A stretch of 64,000 nucleotides of DNA, taken from contig NZ_CP007446.1 of NCBI RefSeq assembly GCF_000600005.1, positions 496,001-560,000 of the forward strand, written 5' to 3'. How positions within the stretch are numbered: position 1 is the stretch's first letter; each line of letters begins with the position of its first letter. The notes beneath the pieces were generated by a model, which was not told the DNA's origin, did no database searches, and saw only the letters and a list, made by a program, of their open reading frames with translations. Position numbers and translations under genes: made by a program. Positions 18,178 through 27,936 of this stretch are shown here, piece after piece. This DNA comes from Snodgrassella alvi wkB2. Lineage in GTDB: Bacteria; Pseudomonadota; Gammaproteobacteria; Burkholderiales; Neisseriaceae.

Positions 18178-19390
18178 ACCGGTTTTTCTAAGTCGTCCTG
18201 CTATGGTCAGTGCTCTCGGCTATGGTGTGCATGAGCATATAAGTGCTTTGCTGGGTGAAGCAGACAGCTATCTTACCCGTAGCGATTTCTGGGTAAACGG
18301 TAAATCATATTTATTCGGATCAGTCCAGACAGCATTAAGACCTTTTCCGGCCGGATTGAATCCGGATTTCTGTAGTCGTAATAATCAGTTGCTCTGGCAC
18401 GCACTTTTACAGATTGAAGATGACATTCAGGCTGCCATTACTGAATATGGGACCGATCGGGTAGCAGTTGTACTCGGTACATCGACAACTGGCAGTGATG
18501 ATAACAGGGCCGCTATTGAGTATGGTTTTACGCGGCAGGACTGGGCAAACAGTGGTTATAATCAGACCTTGCAGTTAATGTCTTCACCGGCAGATTTTGT
18601 GGCTGAGATGTATCAGTTGCGTAATGTCCGCTATGGTATATCAACTGCCTGTACTTCAGGAGCACGAGCACTCATAAGTGCGGCACGGTTATTGCGTACT
18701 GGTATGTGCGACGCTGTAATTTGTGGCGGAGTAGATACTCTTTCAGCGCTGACTATTAATGGTTTTCATGCATTACAGGTATTATCTTCCGGGCAATGTC
18801 AGCCATTTACCGCCATGCGTGATGGTATCAATATTGGTGAAGCAGCAGCTGTATTTGTAATGACCCGGAATCCGTCCAGAGGTCTGCCTCTATTAGGATA
18901 TGGTTCAAGCAGTGATGCCTATCATATGTCCAGTCCGCGACCTGATGCAGAAGGAGCCAGAAAAGTAATTCAGCAGGCTTTACTTAAAGCACAGTTGCCG
19001 GCCAGTGCTATTGGCTGGGTTAATCTGCATGGTACTGGCACTACTCAGAATGATGCTATGGAAGCGCTGGCTATTCATAACGAATTGGGTGAGGAAGTAT
19101 CCTGTGCTTCAACTAAAGCACTTACAGGTCATACACTTGGAGCAGCAGGTGCACTCGAAGCAGCTTTCTTATGGACAGTAATCAGTCGCCAAATTAATCC
19201 TGATGGTAAATTACCCCCGCATCGGGCAAAAACAAATCTTGATCCCGAATTAGCATTCATTCATCTGACACAATTTCAGGAAGCATTCAATGCTGATAAT
19301 CCGCGCATCGCATTAAGTACTTCATTTGCCTTTGGTGGTAATAATACCGCACTGATTATGGGGAGCAATAATGCAAACCCCGATTTATGA
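18170..19390 (+). CDS. apeO: Beta-ketoacyl-ACP synthase (ApeO type)
   Basis: 406 residues. The condensing-enzyme triad is visible: Cys in STACTSGARAL (~164), His in NLHGTGTTQND (~287) and His in LTGHTLGAAGALE (~326). In the described APE system ApeO works with the chain length factor ApeC as a KS:CLF heterodimer. It is the first of the closing block KS-DH-KR-KS, which matches the order apeO-P-Q-R. 8-bp overlap with the lipoprotein gene and 20-bp overlap with the dehydratase gene. Confidence 0.9.
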   Translation: MNKPVFLSRPAMVSALGYGVHEHISALLGEADSYLTRSDFWVNGKSYLFGSVQTALRPFPAGLNPDFCSRNNQLLWHALLQIEDDIQAAITEYGTDRVAVVLGTSTTGSDDNRAAIEYGFTRQDWANSGYNQTLQLMSSPADFVAEMYQLRNVRYGISTACTSGARALISAARLLRTGMCDAVICGGVDTLSALTINGFHALQVLSSGQCQPFTAMRDGINIGEAAAVFVMTRNPSRGLPLLGYGSSSDAYHMSSPRPDAEGARKVIQQALLKAQLPASAIGWVNLHGTGTTQNDAMEALAIHNELGEEVSCASTKALTGHTLGAAGALEAAFLWTVISRQINPDGKLPPHRAKTNLDPELAFIHLTQFQEAFNADNPRIALSTSFAFGGNNTALIMGSNNANPDL

Positions 19391-19838
19391 TGTGGCTTCC
19401 CTGTTGCCACATAGTGGCAAAATGGTGTTACTGGATGAAATCGTAAATTATGATGAACATAGCTTAACAGCCTATGCATACGTAAAACCAAATCAGATCC
19501 TGGTTACGGGAGAATGTCTTCATTCATGGGCAGCAATGGAAATCATGGCTCAGGGCGTAGCGGCATGGGCTGGCGCATTAGCCCATGACGCCGGTGAACC
19601 GGTACGTCTGGGATTTTTGCTGGGAACAAGAAAGCTTCAGCTTTATTTTTCAGCATTACCAGTACCCGTTATCTTGCAGATTAAAATTCATGCTTCTTTA
19701 CAGGATACAAACGGCTTTGGCGTTTTTGACAGCCAGTTATGGCTGTGTGATGAAGCCAGAAATCCGAATCAGTTACTGGCGGAAGCAGCACTTAATGTAT
19801 ACAGTCCTACTGAAAATGATCTAATACATGATGAATAA
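19371..19838 (+). CDS. apeP: 3-hydroxyacyl-ACP dehydratase (ApeP type)
   Basis: 155 residues of hot-dog fold with LLPHSGKMVLLDEI, the usual FabZ/FabA-like start with the catalytic His. By family knowledge ApeP forms a heterodimer with ApeI, whose equivalent here is the C-terminal domain of the ligase encoded at 9751-11454. It would remove water from the 3-hydroxy intermediate to give the conjugated double bonds. Overlaps both neighbours. Confidence 0.88.
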   Translation: MQTPIYDVASLLPHSGKMVLLDEIVNYDEHSLTAYAYVKPNQILVTGECLHSWAAMEIMAQGVAAWAGALAHDAGEPVRLGFLLGTRKLQLYFSALPVPVILQIKIHASLQDTNGFGVFDSQLWLCDEARNPNQLLAEAALNVYSPTENDLIHDE

Positions 19839-20565
19839 TGATAAAACCATTCTGGTTACCGGTTCCGCGCGCGGAATCGGCAGAGCAATCGCACTGACGC
19901 TGGCTCAGGCTGGCTGGGATATTGTGCTGCATTGTCGCAGCCGGCGTGCTGATGCTGAAAAAGTAGCTGCTGAAATAGCGGCATTTGGCTCTCACAGCCG
20001 CATACTGACTTTTGATATCAGTGACCGGCAAGCCTGTCAGGAAGTTTTACTAAATGATATAGAACAGCATGGTGCTTATTATGGTGTAGTACTGAATGCT
20101 GGTATTACCCGTGATAACGCTTTTCCGGCATTAAGTAACGATGACTGGGATCAGGTGCTGGATACCAATCTGGATGGTTTTTTCAATGTACTGCATCCGC
20201 TGATGATGCCTATGATACGCCGGCGGAAAGCCGGGCGTATTGTTTGCGTTGCTTCTGTTTCCGGAATAATAGGTAATCGGGGACAGGTAAATTACAGTGC
20301 ATCCAAAGCCGGTATGATTGGGGCAGCCAAGGCACTGGCAGTTGAGCTGGCCAGACGCAAAATTACTGTTAATTGTGTAGCGCCCGGGCTGATCGAAACA
20401 GAAATGATTGATGAACATGTACCTGTTGCTGAGATTCTGAAGGCTATACCTATGAATCGTATGGGACGGGCTGAGGAAGTAGCCCATGCAGTAGCTTTTC
20501 TGGTATCAGAGCAGGCTGCTTACATTACCCGGCAGGTGCTGGCTGTAAACGGAGGTTTATGTTGA
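19828..20565 (+). CDS. apeQ: 3-oxoacyl-ACP reductase, FabG-like (ApeQ type)
   Basis: 245 residues, short-chain dehydrogenase. The NADPH-binding TGSARGIGRAIA motif, catalytic Ser in CVASVSGIIG and the YSASKAG (Tyr-x-x-x-Lys) motif are present. It reduces the 3-keto group in each polyene extension round. The start has two possible ATGs in a row (19828, 19831). Overlaps apeP by 11 bp and apeR by 7 bp. Confidence 0.92.
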   Translation: MMNNDKTILVTGSARGIGRAIALTLAQAGWDIVLHCRSRRADAEKVAAEIAAFGSHSRILTFDISDRQACQEVLLNDIEQHGAYYGVVLNAGITRDNAFPALSNDDWDQVLDTNLDGFFNVLHPLMMPMIRRRKAGRIVCVASVSGIIGNRGQVNYSASKAGMIGAAKALAVELARRKITVNCVAPGLIETEMIDEHVPVAEILKAIPMNRMGRAEEVAHAVAFLVSEQAAYITRQVLAVNGGLC

Positions 20566-21785
20566 GACGTGTTGTGATTACAGGCATGAGCGGTGTCAGC
20601 GCGCTGGGAAATGACTGGTCTACAGTTAAAAGCGGTTTGCTGGCTTATAAAAATAAAGTAGTCCGTATGGAAAGCTGGGATCGGTATCAGGATTTAAATA
20701 CCAGACTGGCTGCGCCGGTGACAGACTATTCTCCTCCTGCACACTGGACGCGCAAACAACTGCGCAGTATGGGAAAAGTAGCCCAGATGTGTACACAGGC
20801 TGCTGAAAATGCACTGGCAGATGCAGGACTGCTCGGAGATGAGTCTATTAAGGACGGGCGGATGGGTGTAGCATGTGGTTCGTCTACAGGCAGTCCGCAG
20901 GATATTCGCGACATCAGCGAACTTGTTCTTAATGGCAGCTCTGCAAATTTTAATGCCAATACCTACGTACGTATAATGCCGCATACTACGGCTGCTAATC
21001 TGTCAATTTTCTTTGGTCTGACCGGAAGGGTAATTCCTACATCCAGTGCCTGTGCTTCAGGTAATCAGGCAATTGGTTATGCTTATGAAGCAATTAAATC
21101 TGGCAAAATTGATATGATGCTAGCCGGAGGTGGTGAGGAATTATGTGTTTCTGAAGCTTTCGTGTTTGATTCGTTATATGCAACAAGCTTGCGTAATGAG
21201 AATCCGGAGCTATCACCAAGTCCTTATGATGCTGATCGTGATGGTCTGGTTATTGGTGAAGGTGCAGGTATTCTTGTACTGGAAGAGTACGAAATGGCTA
21301 AAGCACGCGGAGCCAGAATTTATGCTGAAGTTGTGGGATTTGCCTGTACTAGTGATGGCTCGCACATCACCCGACCGGAACGTACGACAATGCGCCGTTG
21401 TATGCAGATGGCACTTGAAGATGCGCATCTGCCGCCTGCTGAGGTTGGTTATATTAATGGTCACGGTACAGCAACTGAACAGGGAGATATTGCGGAAACT
21501 CTTGCTACGGCGGATGTATTCGGATATGTGCCGATCAGTTCGCAAAAAAGTTATCTTGGACATACTCTTGGCGCCTGCGGTGCACTGGAATCATGGTTTT
21601 CAATTCACATGATGAATGAAGGCTGGTTTGCACCAACTTTGAATCTTAATCAGATTGATAGCCGGTGCGGTGAGCTGGATTATATTGTCAACAAAGCCCG
21701 CAAAATTGATACAGAGTTTGTTATGAATAATAATTTTGCTTTCGGAGGGGTAAATTCATCTCTGATATTTAAACGGATGAGCTAA
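20559..21785 (+). CDS. apeR: Beta-ketoacyl-ACP synthase (ApeR type)
   Basis: 408 residues, FabF-like. Active-site Cys in TSSACASGNQ (~167), His in NGHGTATEQGD (~303) and in YLGHTLGACGALE (~340). A good ribosome site (GGAGG at 20551-20555) precedes the ATG. By family knowledge ApeR is the second ketosynthase of the APE system, perhaps used for early condensations. It is the last plus-strand gene of the run; its end overlaps the convergent phosphopantetheinyl transferase gene by 17 bp. Confidence 0.9.
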   Translation: MLRRVVITGMSGVSALGNDWSTVKSGLLAYKNKVVRMESWDRYQDLNTRLAAPVTDYSPPAHWTRKQLRSMGKVAQMCTQAAENALADAGLLGDESIKDGRMGVACGSSTGSPQDIRDISELVLNGSSANFNANTYVRIMPHTTAANLSIFFGLTGRVIPTSSACASGNQAIGYAYEAIKSGKIDMMLAGGGEELCVSEAFVFDSLYATSLRNENPELSPSPYDADRDGLVIGEGAGILVLEEYEMAKARGARIYAEVVGFACTSDGSHITRPERTTMRRCMQMALEDAHLPPAEVGYINGHGTATEQGDIAETLATADVFGYVPISSQKSYLGHTLGACGALESWFSIHMMNEGWFAPTLNLNQIDSRCGELDYIVNKARKIDTEFVMNNNFAFGGVNSSLIFKRMS

Positions 21786-22422
21786 CGGGCCATTGATGCC
21801 AGTTAAATTTGTAGTTATGCCAGTGACCAAATCCATAAGTACAATTTAACGGGGATGCAGAGCAGACAGCAGGATAGACTACACTGATATGCCAGCAATT
21901 ATCGACAATACAGCTGTATGCCTGAACCGGATTATCCAATGCCGGAATATAAATTCCATCATATCCGTCAGGTATTAAATTATATTGGTGCATATCAGAT
22001 AACTGACCATGTCTGACTTTAATCAATGCTTCTTTAAGCGTCCATAACTGGTAGAAAGAGCAAGATAGATTCTGCTGTTCAGATAGCCATTTCTGTTCGT
22101 TATCTGTACAGCAGAGCTTTGCCAGTGATATAAAATCACGTTCCTGTGCATACTCCATATCAATACCTGGAATATGCTGTATTGAAGAACAGGCGATTAA
22201 ACCGGCAAAACCTTTCTTATGTGTTAGAGAAAGCCGTTTATAGAAAGCTGAAAGTTGCTGTTTCAAAAACCGGCTGCTTTGCCAGTCGGTACGCTGAGCT
22301 AAATGCGGATTTTTCTGTAAACGCTGTTTGTCTGCCTGATCCAGTTTCAGGTTACTATATTGTCCGGAGACTTCGGATGATGCAAGCAAAATCAGACAAT
22401 CTTGATTCATCATGTAGTACAC
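21769..22422 (-). CDS. 4'-phosphopantetheinyl transferase superfamily protein
   Basis: 217 residues, Sfp-like. The two diagnostic segments are seen: GIDMEYAQERDF (metal-binding GxDxE) and WTLKEALIK (WxxKEA). It should convert the two apo-ACPs of the cluster to the holo form. A start a few codons later (ATG at 22413) is possible. It is on the opposite strand, converging on apeR with a 17-bp tail overlap and diverging from the small exported protein gene with only 24 bp between starts. Confidence 0.88.
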   Translation of the reverse strand: MYYMMNQDCLILLASSEVSGQYSNLKLDQADKQRLQKNPHLAQRTDWQSSRFLKQQLSAFYKRLSLTHKKGFAGLIACSSIQHIPGIDMEYAQERDFISLAKLCCTDNEQKWLSEQQNLSCSFYQLWTLKEALIKVRHGQLSDMHQYNLIPDGYDGIYIPALDNPVQAYSCIVDNCWHISVVYPAVCSASPLNCTYGFGHWHNYKFNWHQWPVSSSV

Positions 22423-22446
22423 TTCATTAATTAAAAGGAGTAAGGA

Positions 22447-22872
22447 ATGAAAAAGTTTTCTAAAGTAATAACGCTGGCAGCATTGCTGGCTTGTGTGTCT
22501 GCTGCTTATGCACGTGATGATAAATTGCTTTTGTCTATTCAGGATGCAATTAATGCACCGGAAGCTGCACAGGTATTGAATCCGAAAATAAAAGTTTATT
22601 TTGCTCAGAGTTCCGGACGGGTAGTGCGTGCCGGTCTGGTTAGCAACCGTAAAACCAATAGTGTAGGCAAAACAGATGAAGAAGCCTGCCGTTGGGCATT
22701 TCTATCTGCTGTAAAACAGCTACAGGAACAGGCCGTTGCACATAATGCCAGTAAAGTAACCAATATTGTCAGCTATTATAAGAAAAACAGTATGGCTAGT
22801 ACAAAAGAATATGAGTGTCATGCCGGCGGAGTGGTTGCAGGTGTTGCTCTGAAAGGGGATCTGGCAAATTAA
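22447..22872 (+). CDS. Small exported protein found at the end of APE clusters
   Basis: 141 residues with a signal peptide (MKKFSKVITLAALLACVSAAYA). The mature part has a pattern KVTNIVSYYKKN and a Cys pair (EEACRWAF, EYECHAGG) like the small periplasmic proteins that databases often call excinuclease ATPase subunit, a name with no functional support. It resembles the YbjQ/DUF4156 type of fold only loosely. A strong ribosome site (aaaaggag) lies just upstream, and a clear terminator follows, so it closes the APE region. Function unknown. Confidence 0.75.
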   Translation: MKKFSKVITLAALLACVSAAYARDDKLLLSIQDAINAPEAAQVLNPKIKVYFAQSSGRVVRAGLVSNRKTNSVGKTDEEACRWAFLSAVKQLQEQAVAHNASKVTNIVSYYKKNSMASTKEYECHAGGVVAGVALKGDLAN

Positions 22873-22893
22873 AATCACAGCTGTTTGCCATAC

Positions 22894-22937
22894 AACCGCC
22901 ATTTATCTGAATAAAAGATAAACCGGCGGTTTTTTAT
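22894..22937 (+). terminator. Rho-independent terminator closing the APE region
   Basis: Stem AACCGCC (22894-22900) with GGCGGTT (22925-22931), extended inward by ATTTATCT against AGATAAAC, then six T (22930-22935). Confidence 0.88.
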
Positions 22938-22972
22938 CACAAGTATAAACTCAAAAATAATTATCTCTCTTT

Positions 22973-23040
22973 TGTCTAAAATGTCTAAATAAAATTATTC
23001 TATTAAGAAAAATAGAAATTTAACTTGCTTTAATGTCTAA
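22973..23040 (+). promoter_or_regulatory. Three TGTCTAA repeats upstream of leuA
   Basis: TGTCTAAA at 22973-22980 and again at 22982-22989 (9 bp apart), and TGTCTAA at 23034-23040 (52 bp further, about five helical turns). They lie in the AT-rich leader of leuA and precede a TATATT-like -10 near 23065. Because the LeuA reading frame begins with a DNA-binding-like domain, they are candidate operators. No binding evidence exists in the sequence itself. Confidence 0.4.
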
Positions 23041-23111
23041 TTTTACGTATATTAGCTTAACGGAATATATTGTAGCACAATAAAATGAGTAAATTGGACA
23101 AAAGGTCAGTT

Positions 23112-24902
23112 ATGCAATTGAATATAGACCGCTTAATTGCCTATTTTGGTGGCGTCAATGCTTTGGCAGAAGCACTCAAACAACATTATCCGGATAATGC
23201 TGCTTCTACAGCTGCTATTTATAAATGGCGTAAGCGTGGTTCATTACCATTAAATCAGTTACAAAAAATTATTCTGATGGCTGAGAAACAAAATAAGCCG
23301 CTGGATATCAATGCATTTATGCAACACAATAACACTACCTTGGAGAGACCAAGAATGACCAGTACCAATAATCGAGTCATTATATTTGACACCACCCTGC
23401 GCGATGGAGAACAGTCGCCGGGTGCAGCCATGACCAAAGAAGAAAAAATCCGCATCGCACGCCAGTTGGAGAAGTTAGGTGTAGATGTCATTGAGGCAGG
23501 ATTTGCTGCTGCCAGTCCGGGTGATTTCGATGCTATTCACAGTATTGCCGAAATTATTCAGAATGCCACGGTATGTTCACTGTCACGAGCTAATGAACGA
23601 GATGTACGTAAGGCCGGCGAAGCCATTGCACCGGCAAAGCGCAAACGCATTCATACTTTTATTGCTACCAGCCCGTTGCATATGGAACATAAACTGCGCA
23701 TGAAACCGCAACAGGTTAAAGAAACCGCAGTTAAAGCAGTAAAAATTGCACGTGAATATACTGATGATGTGGAATTTTCCTGCGAAGATGCATTGCGCAG
23801 TGATATCAATTTTCTTGCCGAGATTTGTCAGGCAGTTATTGAAGCAGGTGCTACTACCATCAATATTCCGGATACAGTGGGTTATGCCATTCCTTTTCAG
23901 ACTGAAGCATTTTTCCGTGAATTGATTCAGAAAACACCCGGCAGTGATAAGGTTATCTGGTCGGCACACTGTCATAATGATCTGGGGCTGGCCGTAGGAA
24001 ACTCACTGGCCGCAGTAAGTGGTGGTGCACGACAGGTAGAGTGTACTATTAATGGTCTGGGTGAACGGGCAGGTAATGCCAGTCTGGAAGAAGTAGTCAT
24101 GGCACTGAAGACCCGTCACGACATTTTTGGTCTGGAAACCAATATTGATACCACACAAATTGTTCCTACCTCAAAAATGGTTTCTACAGTTACCGGGTAT
24201 CCTGTCCAGCCAAATAAAGCCATTGTAGGCGCTAATGCTTTCGCCCATGAGTCCGGTATTCATCAAGATGGAGTGCTGAAATGCCGCGAAACTTATGAAA
24301 TTATGTCGGCTGAATCAGTTGGCTGGAGTACAAACCGGCTTACACTGGGTAAACTTTCCGGTCGTAATGCTTTCCGGACTAAATTACAGGAGCTGGGTAT
24401 CGAGCTGGATAGTGAAGAAGCACTGAATGCAGCCTTTGCCCGCTTTAAAGAGCTGGCAGATAAAAAACGTGAAATTTTTGATGAAGACTTGCATGCGCTG
24501 GTTTCAGATGAGCTGGTTAGCCGTGCACCGGATCGTTACAAATATGTATCTCTGAGTATTCACAGTGAAACCGGAGAAGAGCCGGTGGCAGAAATTGTTT
24601 TTAATCTGGACGGAAACGAAAAACGGGCCAGCGGTCATGGTTCAGGACCGATAGATGCGGTATTCAAAGCCATTGAGTCTAAAGTTAACAGTTCTGCCGA
24701 TTTACAGCTTTATTCGGTAAATGCGATTACTGCTGGCCCTGAAAGTCAAGGTGAAGTAACCGTGCGTTTATCACGCGAAGGCTATATAGTTAATGGCCAG
24801 GGAGCTGATACCGATATTCTCGTCGCCAGTGCCAAAGCTTATTTGTCTGCTTTGAATAAGCTGGATAGTCAGCCGCGGATTAAAGCTCAGGGGGTGATTT
24901 AA
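23112..24902 (+). CDS. leuA: 2-isopropylmalate synthase with N-terminal helix-turn-helix extension
   Basis: 596 residues from the ATG at 23112, chosen because AAAGG (23101-23105) is well placed; an ATG at 23085 is also open. The normal LeuA part starts at the ATG at 23355 ([20 protein letters not shown]), with its own ribosome-like GGAGAG six bases upstream. It has the catalytic [21 protein letters not shown] and [11 protein letters not shown] motifs and a C-terminal leucine-feedback domain. The ~80-residue N-terminal extension ([20 protein letters not shown] then [11 protein letters not shown]) looks like a YdaS/Cro-type HTH. The frame is continuous, so either a fusion protein or two products are made. 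LeuA condenses acetyl-CoA with 2-oxoisovalerate in leucine synthesis. Confidence 0.88.
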   Translation: MQLNIDRLIAYFGGVNALAEALKQHYPDNAASTAAIYKWRKRGSLPLNQLQKIILMAEKQNKPLDINAFMQHNNTTLERPRMTSTNNRVIIFDTTLRDGEQSPGAAMTKEEKIRIARQLEKLGVDVIEAGFAAASPGDFDAIHSIAEIIQNATVCSLSRANERDVRKAGEAIAPAKRKRIHTFIATSPLHMEHKLRMKPQQVKETAVKAVKIAREYTDDVEFSCEDALRSDINFLAEICQAVIEAGATTINIPDTVGYAIPFQTEAFFRELIQKTPGSDKVIWSAHCHNDLGLAVGNSLAAVSGGARQVECTINGLGERAGNASLEEVVMALKTRHDIFGLETNIDTTQIVPTSKMVSTVTGYPVQPNKAIVGANAFAHESGIHQDGVLKCRETYEIMSAESVGWSTNRLTLGKLSGRNAFRTKLQELGIELDSEEALNAAFARFKELADKKREIFDEDLHALVSDELVSRAPDRYKYVSLSIHSETGEEPVAEIVFNLDGNEKRASGHGSGPIDAVFKAIESKVNSSADLQLYSVNAITAGPESQGEVTVRLSREGYIVNGQGADTDILVASAKAYLSALNKLDSQPRIKAQGVI

Positions 24903-24944
24903 TCAGTGTAAAGCAAGTTAAAAGACTTAAAAATTAAATATTTT

Positions 24945-24992
24945 AAAATGCCTGCTTCTGTTACGGTATAAGTAATCAGAACAGGCATTTTT
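24945..24992 (+). terminator. Rho-independent terminator of leuA
   Basis: AAAATGCCTG (from 24945) pairs with CAGGCATTTTT (to 24992); an inner stem TTCTGTTAC with GTAATCAGAA (one bulge) strengthens it. It lies 43 bp after the stop. Confidence 0.88.
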
Positions 24993-25126
24993 ATATAAGG
25001 ATTTACGATTTAACTGTACAAACTGTTTTATTTAAGTTTATTATGTTTTTATAACATTTGTTTAATAAATTTAAGTTTAAATAAGTATTTTGAAAGCTAA
25101 TTTTTTAACTCAAATTTAATCAGATT

Positions 25127-25312
25127 ATGAAATACATAAAACATTTTTTATGGTCAAGTGCCATATTTACTATTCCTATAACAAATGCTTTTGCGAATGT
25201 GGATGAAAATAGTACCACCTATAAAACTGGCTCCATCTTAGGAAGAATATTTTTAATTATTTTTCTAAGTCTGATCATTTATAAAATTTATCAATATTAC
25301 AAAGATAGATAA
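25127..25312 (+). CDS. Small predicted membrane protein
   Basis: 61 residues. A signal-like N-terminus (KHFLWSSAIFTIPITNAFA) is followed by a second hydrophobic helix (GRIFLIIFLSLIIYKIY) and a short basic tail. I do not recognise a family. It stands 70 bp ahead of ureA in the same direction, so it may be the first gene of the urease transcript, but it is not a known urease gene. The AT-rich composition resembles the small ORF inside the ure operon. Confidence 0.5.
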   Translation: MKYIKHFLWSSAIFTIPITNAFANVDENSTTYKTGSILGRIFLIIFLSLIIYKIYQYYKDR

Positions 25313-25382
25313 ATCTATCTAAGATATATAATAAAGTCATATAAAATTAATTCATCAATCCAATAATTTACAGAGAGAAACT

Positions 25383-25685
25383 ATGCACTTAACCAGTCGT
25401 GAACAGGAAAAACTGATGCTGTTTCTGGCAGGAGAACTTGCGGCCAAACGCCGGGCGCGAGGAGTAAAACTAAACTATCCGGAAGCGATAGCTTATATCA
25501 GCAGCCAGCTACAAGAAGCTGCACGGGACGGTATGAGCGTGGCCGAACTTATGCAGTACGGAGCAACACTGCTCACCACTGCTGATGTTATGGAAGGTGT
25601 TGCCGATATGGTAGATGAAGTCCAGATTGAAGCTACTTTTCCGGACGGGACAAAGCTGGTTACCGTACATCAGCCTATCCGCTAA
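25383..25685 (+). CDS. ureA: Urease subunit gamma
   Basis: 100 residues, the standard UreA length. Starts [20 protein letters not shown] and includes [10 protein letters not shown] and [19 protein letters not shown], all typical. The gamma subunit forms part of the (UreABC)3 nickel enzyme that hydrolyses urea to ammonia and carbon dioxide. Ribosome site acagagaga just upstream. First structural gene of the operon. Confidence 0.97.
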   Translation: MHLTSREQEKLMLFLAGELAAKRRARGVKLNYPEAIAYISSQLQEAARDGMSVAELMQYGATLLTTADVMEGVADMVDEVQIEATFPDGTKLVTVHQPIR

Positions 25686-25776
25686 AATAAACGTCAGTTA
25701 TTCTGAGATTAGCTGCAGGCGAATTATTATTAAACAGCAAATAATATCTGCTCAAAACAAATTCAGGAGAAACAGC

Positions 25777-26091
25777 ATGATTCCGGGAGAATATATTCTG
25801 GCCGCAGATGACATTATGGCCAATCAGAACCGCCGTACAATGACCATTGTTGTCATTAATCGTGGTGATCGTCCGATACAAGTGGGTTCCCACTATCATT
25901 TTTATGAAACCAATCCGGCACTTGAGTTTGAGCGGGAACAGACACGCGGCATGCGTCTGAATGTTCCTTCCGGTAACGCAGTCCGGTTTGAACCCGGAGA
26001 ATCGAAAACGGTAGAACTGACGGAATTTGGCGGGCACAAAAAAATATTTGGTTTTCATAATGCCATAAATGGCAGCGTAAACAGTGAATAA
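25777..26091 (+). CDS. ureB: Urease subunit beta
   Basis: 104 residues from the ATG at 25777, with AGGAGA seven bases upstream. A longer frame from 25615 would overlap ureA and has no support. It contains [29 protein letters not shown] and [14 protein letters not shown], the standard UreB signature. Structural subunit of urease, between ureA and ureC. Confidence 0.96.
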   Translation: MIPGEYILAADDIMANQNRRTMTIVVINRGDRPIQVGSHYHFYETNPALEFEREQTRGMRLNVPSGNAVRFEPGESKTVELTEFGGHKKIFGFHNAINGSVNSE

Positions 26092-26194
26092 TTTATCTGT
26101 CTGAGCAATAACAGATTGATGTATATATTCTGATTAATAGCAAAAATAACTTACCGAAAAATCGATACAAATTATTTAGACAGAGAAACCAGCT

Positions 26195-27916
26195 ATGAGC
26201 CTGAAAATTTCCCGCCAGCAATATGTTGCTACTTACGGACCAACAGTAGGCGATAAAATACGTTTGGGTGATACCGAATTATTTGCAGAAGTAGAGCGTG
26301 ATTTACTTACATATGGTGACGAAGGAAAATTCGGTGGTGGTAAATCCATCCGGGACGGAATGGCACAGTCTGCTACAGCACCACGCAGTAATGAAAATGT
26401 GCTTGATATGGTTATCACCAATGTACTGATAATCGACTATTGGGGCATTGTAAAAGCTGATATTGGTATTCGTGACGGCAAAATTGTTGCTGTAGGTCAG
26501 TCAGGTAATCCGGATACAATGGACGGAGTGCACCCCGGGATGATTATTGGTGCTGCTACCGAAGTGCATAATGGCGCCAACCTGATCGCGACCGCAGGCG
26601 GGATTGATACCCATATTCACTTTATTTCTCCGCAACAGATTACTCATGCCATCGAATCGGGTATTACTACTATGATTGGCGGTGGTACCGGTCCGGCCGA
26701 TGGTACCAATGCCACCACTGTCACACCGGGCGCATGGCATATTCAGAAAATGTTACAGGCTGCTGAACAAGCGCCGGTTAACCTTGGTTTTTTCGGCAAA
26801 GGTAACTGTGGCACTCTGGAGCCGCTGCGTGAACAGATAAATGCCGGAGCACTGGGGTTAAAAATCCATGAAGACTGGGGTGCTACAGCCGCTGTCATCG
26901 ATGCATCATTACGGGTGGCCGATGAGATGGATGTGCAGGTGGCAATTCATACTGATACGCTGAATGAAGGCGGTTTTCTTGAAGATACCATGCGAGCAAT
27001 TAATGGTCGTGTAATCCATACCTTTCATACCGAAGGCGCAGGCGGCGGACATGCTCCGGATATTATCAGGGCTGCGATGTATCCGAATGTATTACCGGCT
27101 TCCACCAATCCTACCCGTCCGTTTACAGTTAATACTATAGACGAACATCTGGATATGTTGATGGTGTGTCATCATCTGGATAAAAGTGTAGCTGAAGATG
27201 TGGCGTTTGCTGATTCACGTATTCGTCCCGAAACCATTGCTGCCGAAGATATTTTGCATGATATGGGTGTATTTTCGATTATGAGTTCAGATTCGCAGGC
27301 TATGGGCAGAGTGGCAGAAGTCATTCTGCGAACATGGCAAACTGCCGATAAAATGAAACAGCAGCGCGGACGTCTGGCCGAAGAAACAGGTGCGAATGAC
27401 AATTTCCGTATTAAGCGGTATCTGGCGAAATACACCATTAATCCGGCTATTGCTCAGGGTATTAGTGATTATGTCGGCTCAATTGAAGCAGGTAAAATTG
27501 CCGATTTGGTTCTGTGGAAACCGGCATTTTTTGGAGTTAAGCCGGAAATTATTATCAAGGGCGGCAGCATCAGTTATGCACGTATGGGTGATCCGAATGC
27601 CTCCATTCCGACACCGCAGCCAGTTATTTACCGGCCGATGTTTGGCGCGCTCGGACGTGCTGTTCAGGATACTGCCGTGTTATTTGTCTCTCAGGCAGGC
27701 GTGGATAATGATATTCGCAAAAAATACGGTTTATCTAAACAGACTCTGCCTGTACATAATTGCCGTGCAATCGGTAAAAAAGACCTGATTCACAATAATG
27801 CTATGCCGGAAATCAACGTAAATCCGGAAACTTATGAAGTGCAGGTGAATGGCGAACATATTACCTGTAAACCAGTAAATAGAGTGGCTTTGGCGCAGCG
27901 ATATTTTCTGTTTTGA
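26195..27916 (+). CDS. ureC: Urease subunit alpha (catalytic)
   Basis: 573 residues, full length. Nickel ligands are recognisable in THIHFISP (two His), the bridging carbamylated Lys in [19 protein letters not shown] and the catalytic flap [13 protein letters not shown] with MVCHHLD. All residues expected for activity appear intact. The gap from ureB (103 bp) is longer than usual but contains no gene. Confidence 0.97.
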   Translation: MSLKISRQQYVATYGPTVGDKIRLGDTELFAEVERDLLTYGDEGKFGGGKSIRDGMAQSATAPRSNENVLDMVITNVLIIDYWGIVKADIGIRDGKIVAVGQSGNPDTMDGVHPGMIIGAATEVHNGANLIATAGGIDTHIHFISPQQITHAIESGITTMIGGGTGPADGTNATTVTPGAWHIQKMLQAAEQAPVNLGFFGKGNCGTLEPLREQINAGALGLKIHEDWGATAAVIDASLRVADEMDVQVAIHTDTLNEGGFLEDTMRAINGRVIHTFHTEGAGGGHAPDIIRAAMYPNVLPASTNPTRPFTVNTIDEHLDMLMVCHHLDKSVAEDVAFADSRIRPETIAAEDILHDMGVFSIMSSDSQAMGRVAEVILRTWQTADKMKQQRGRLAEETGANDNFRIKRYLAKYTINPAIAQGISDYVGSIEAGKIADLVLWKPAFFGVKPEIIIKGGSISYARMGDPNASIPTPQPVIYRPMFGALGRAVQDTAVLFVSQAGVDNDIRKKYGLSKQTLPVHNCRAIGKKDLIHNNAMPEINVNPETYEVQVNGEHITCKPVNRVALAQRYFLF

Positions 27917-27936
27917 TTTTATAGGAATCGAAATTT

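Noticed and set aside
25615-25776. Longer N-terminus for ureB
   Set aside because: It would overlap ureA and lacks a ribosome site; the conserved MIPGEYILA start at 25777 has AGGAGA.
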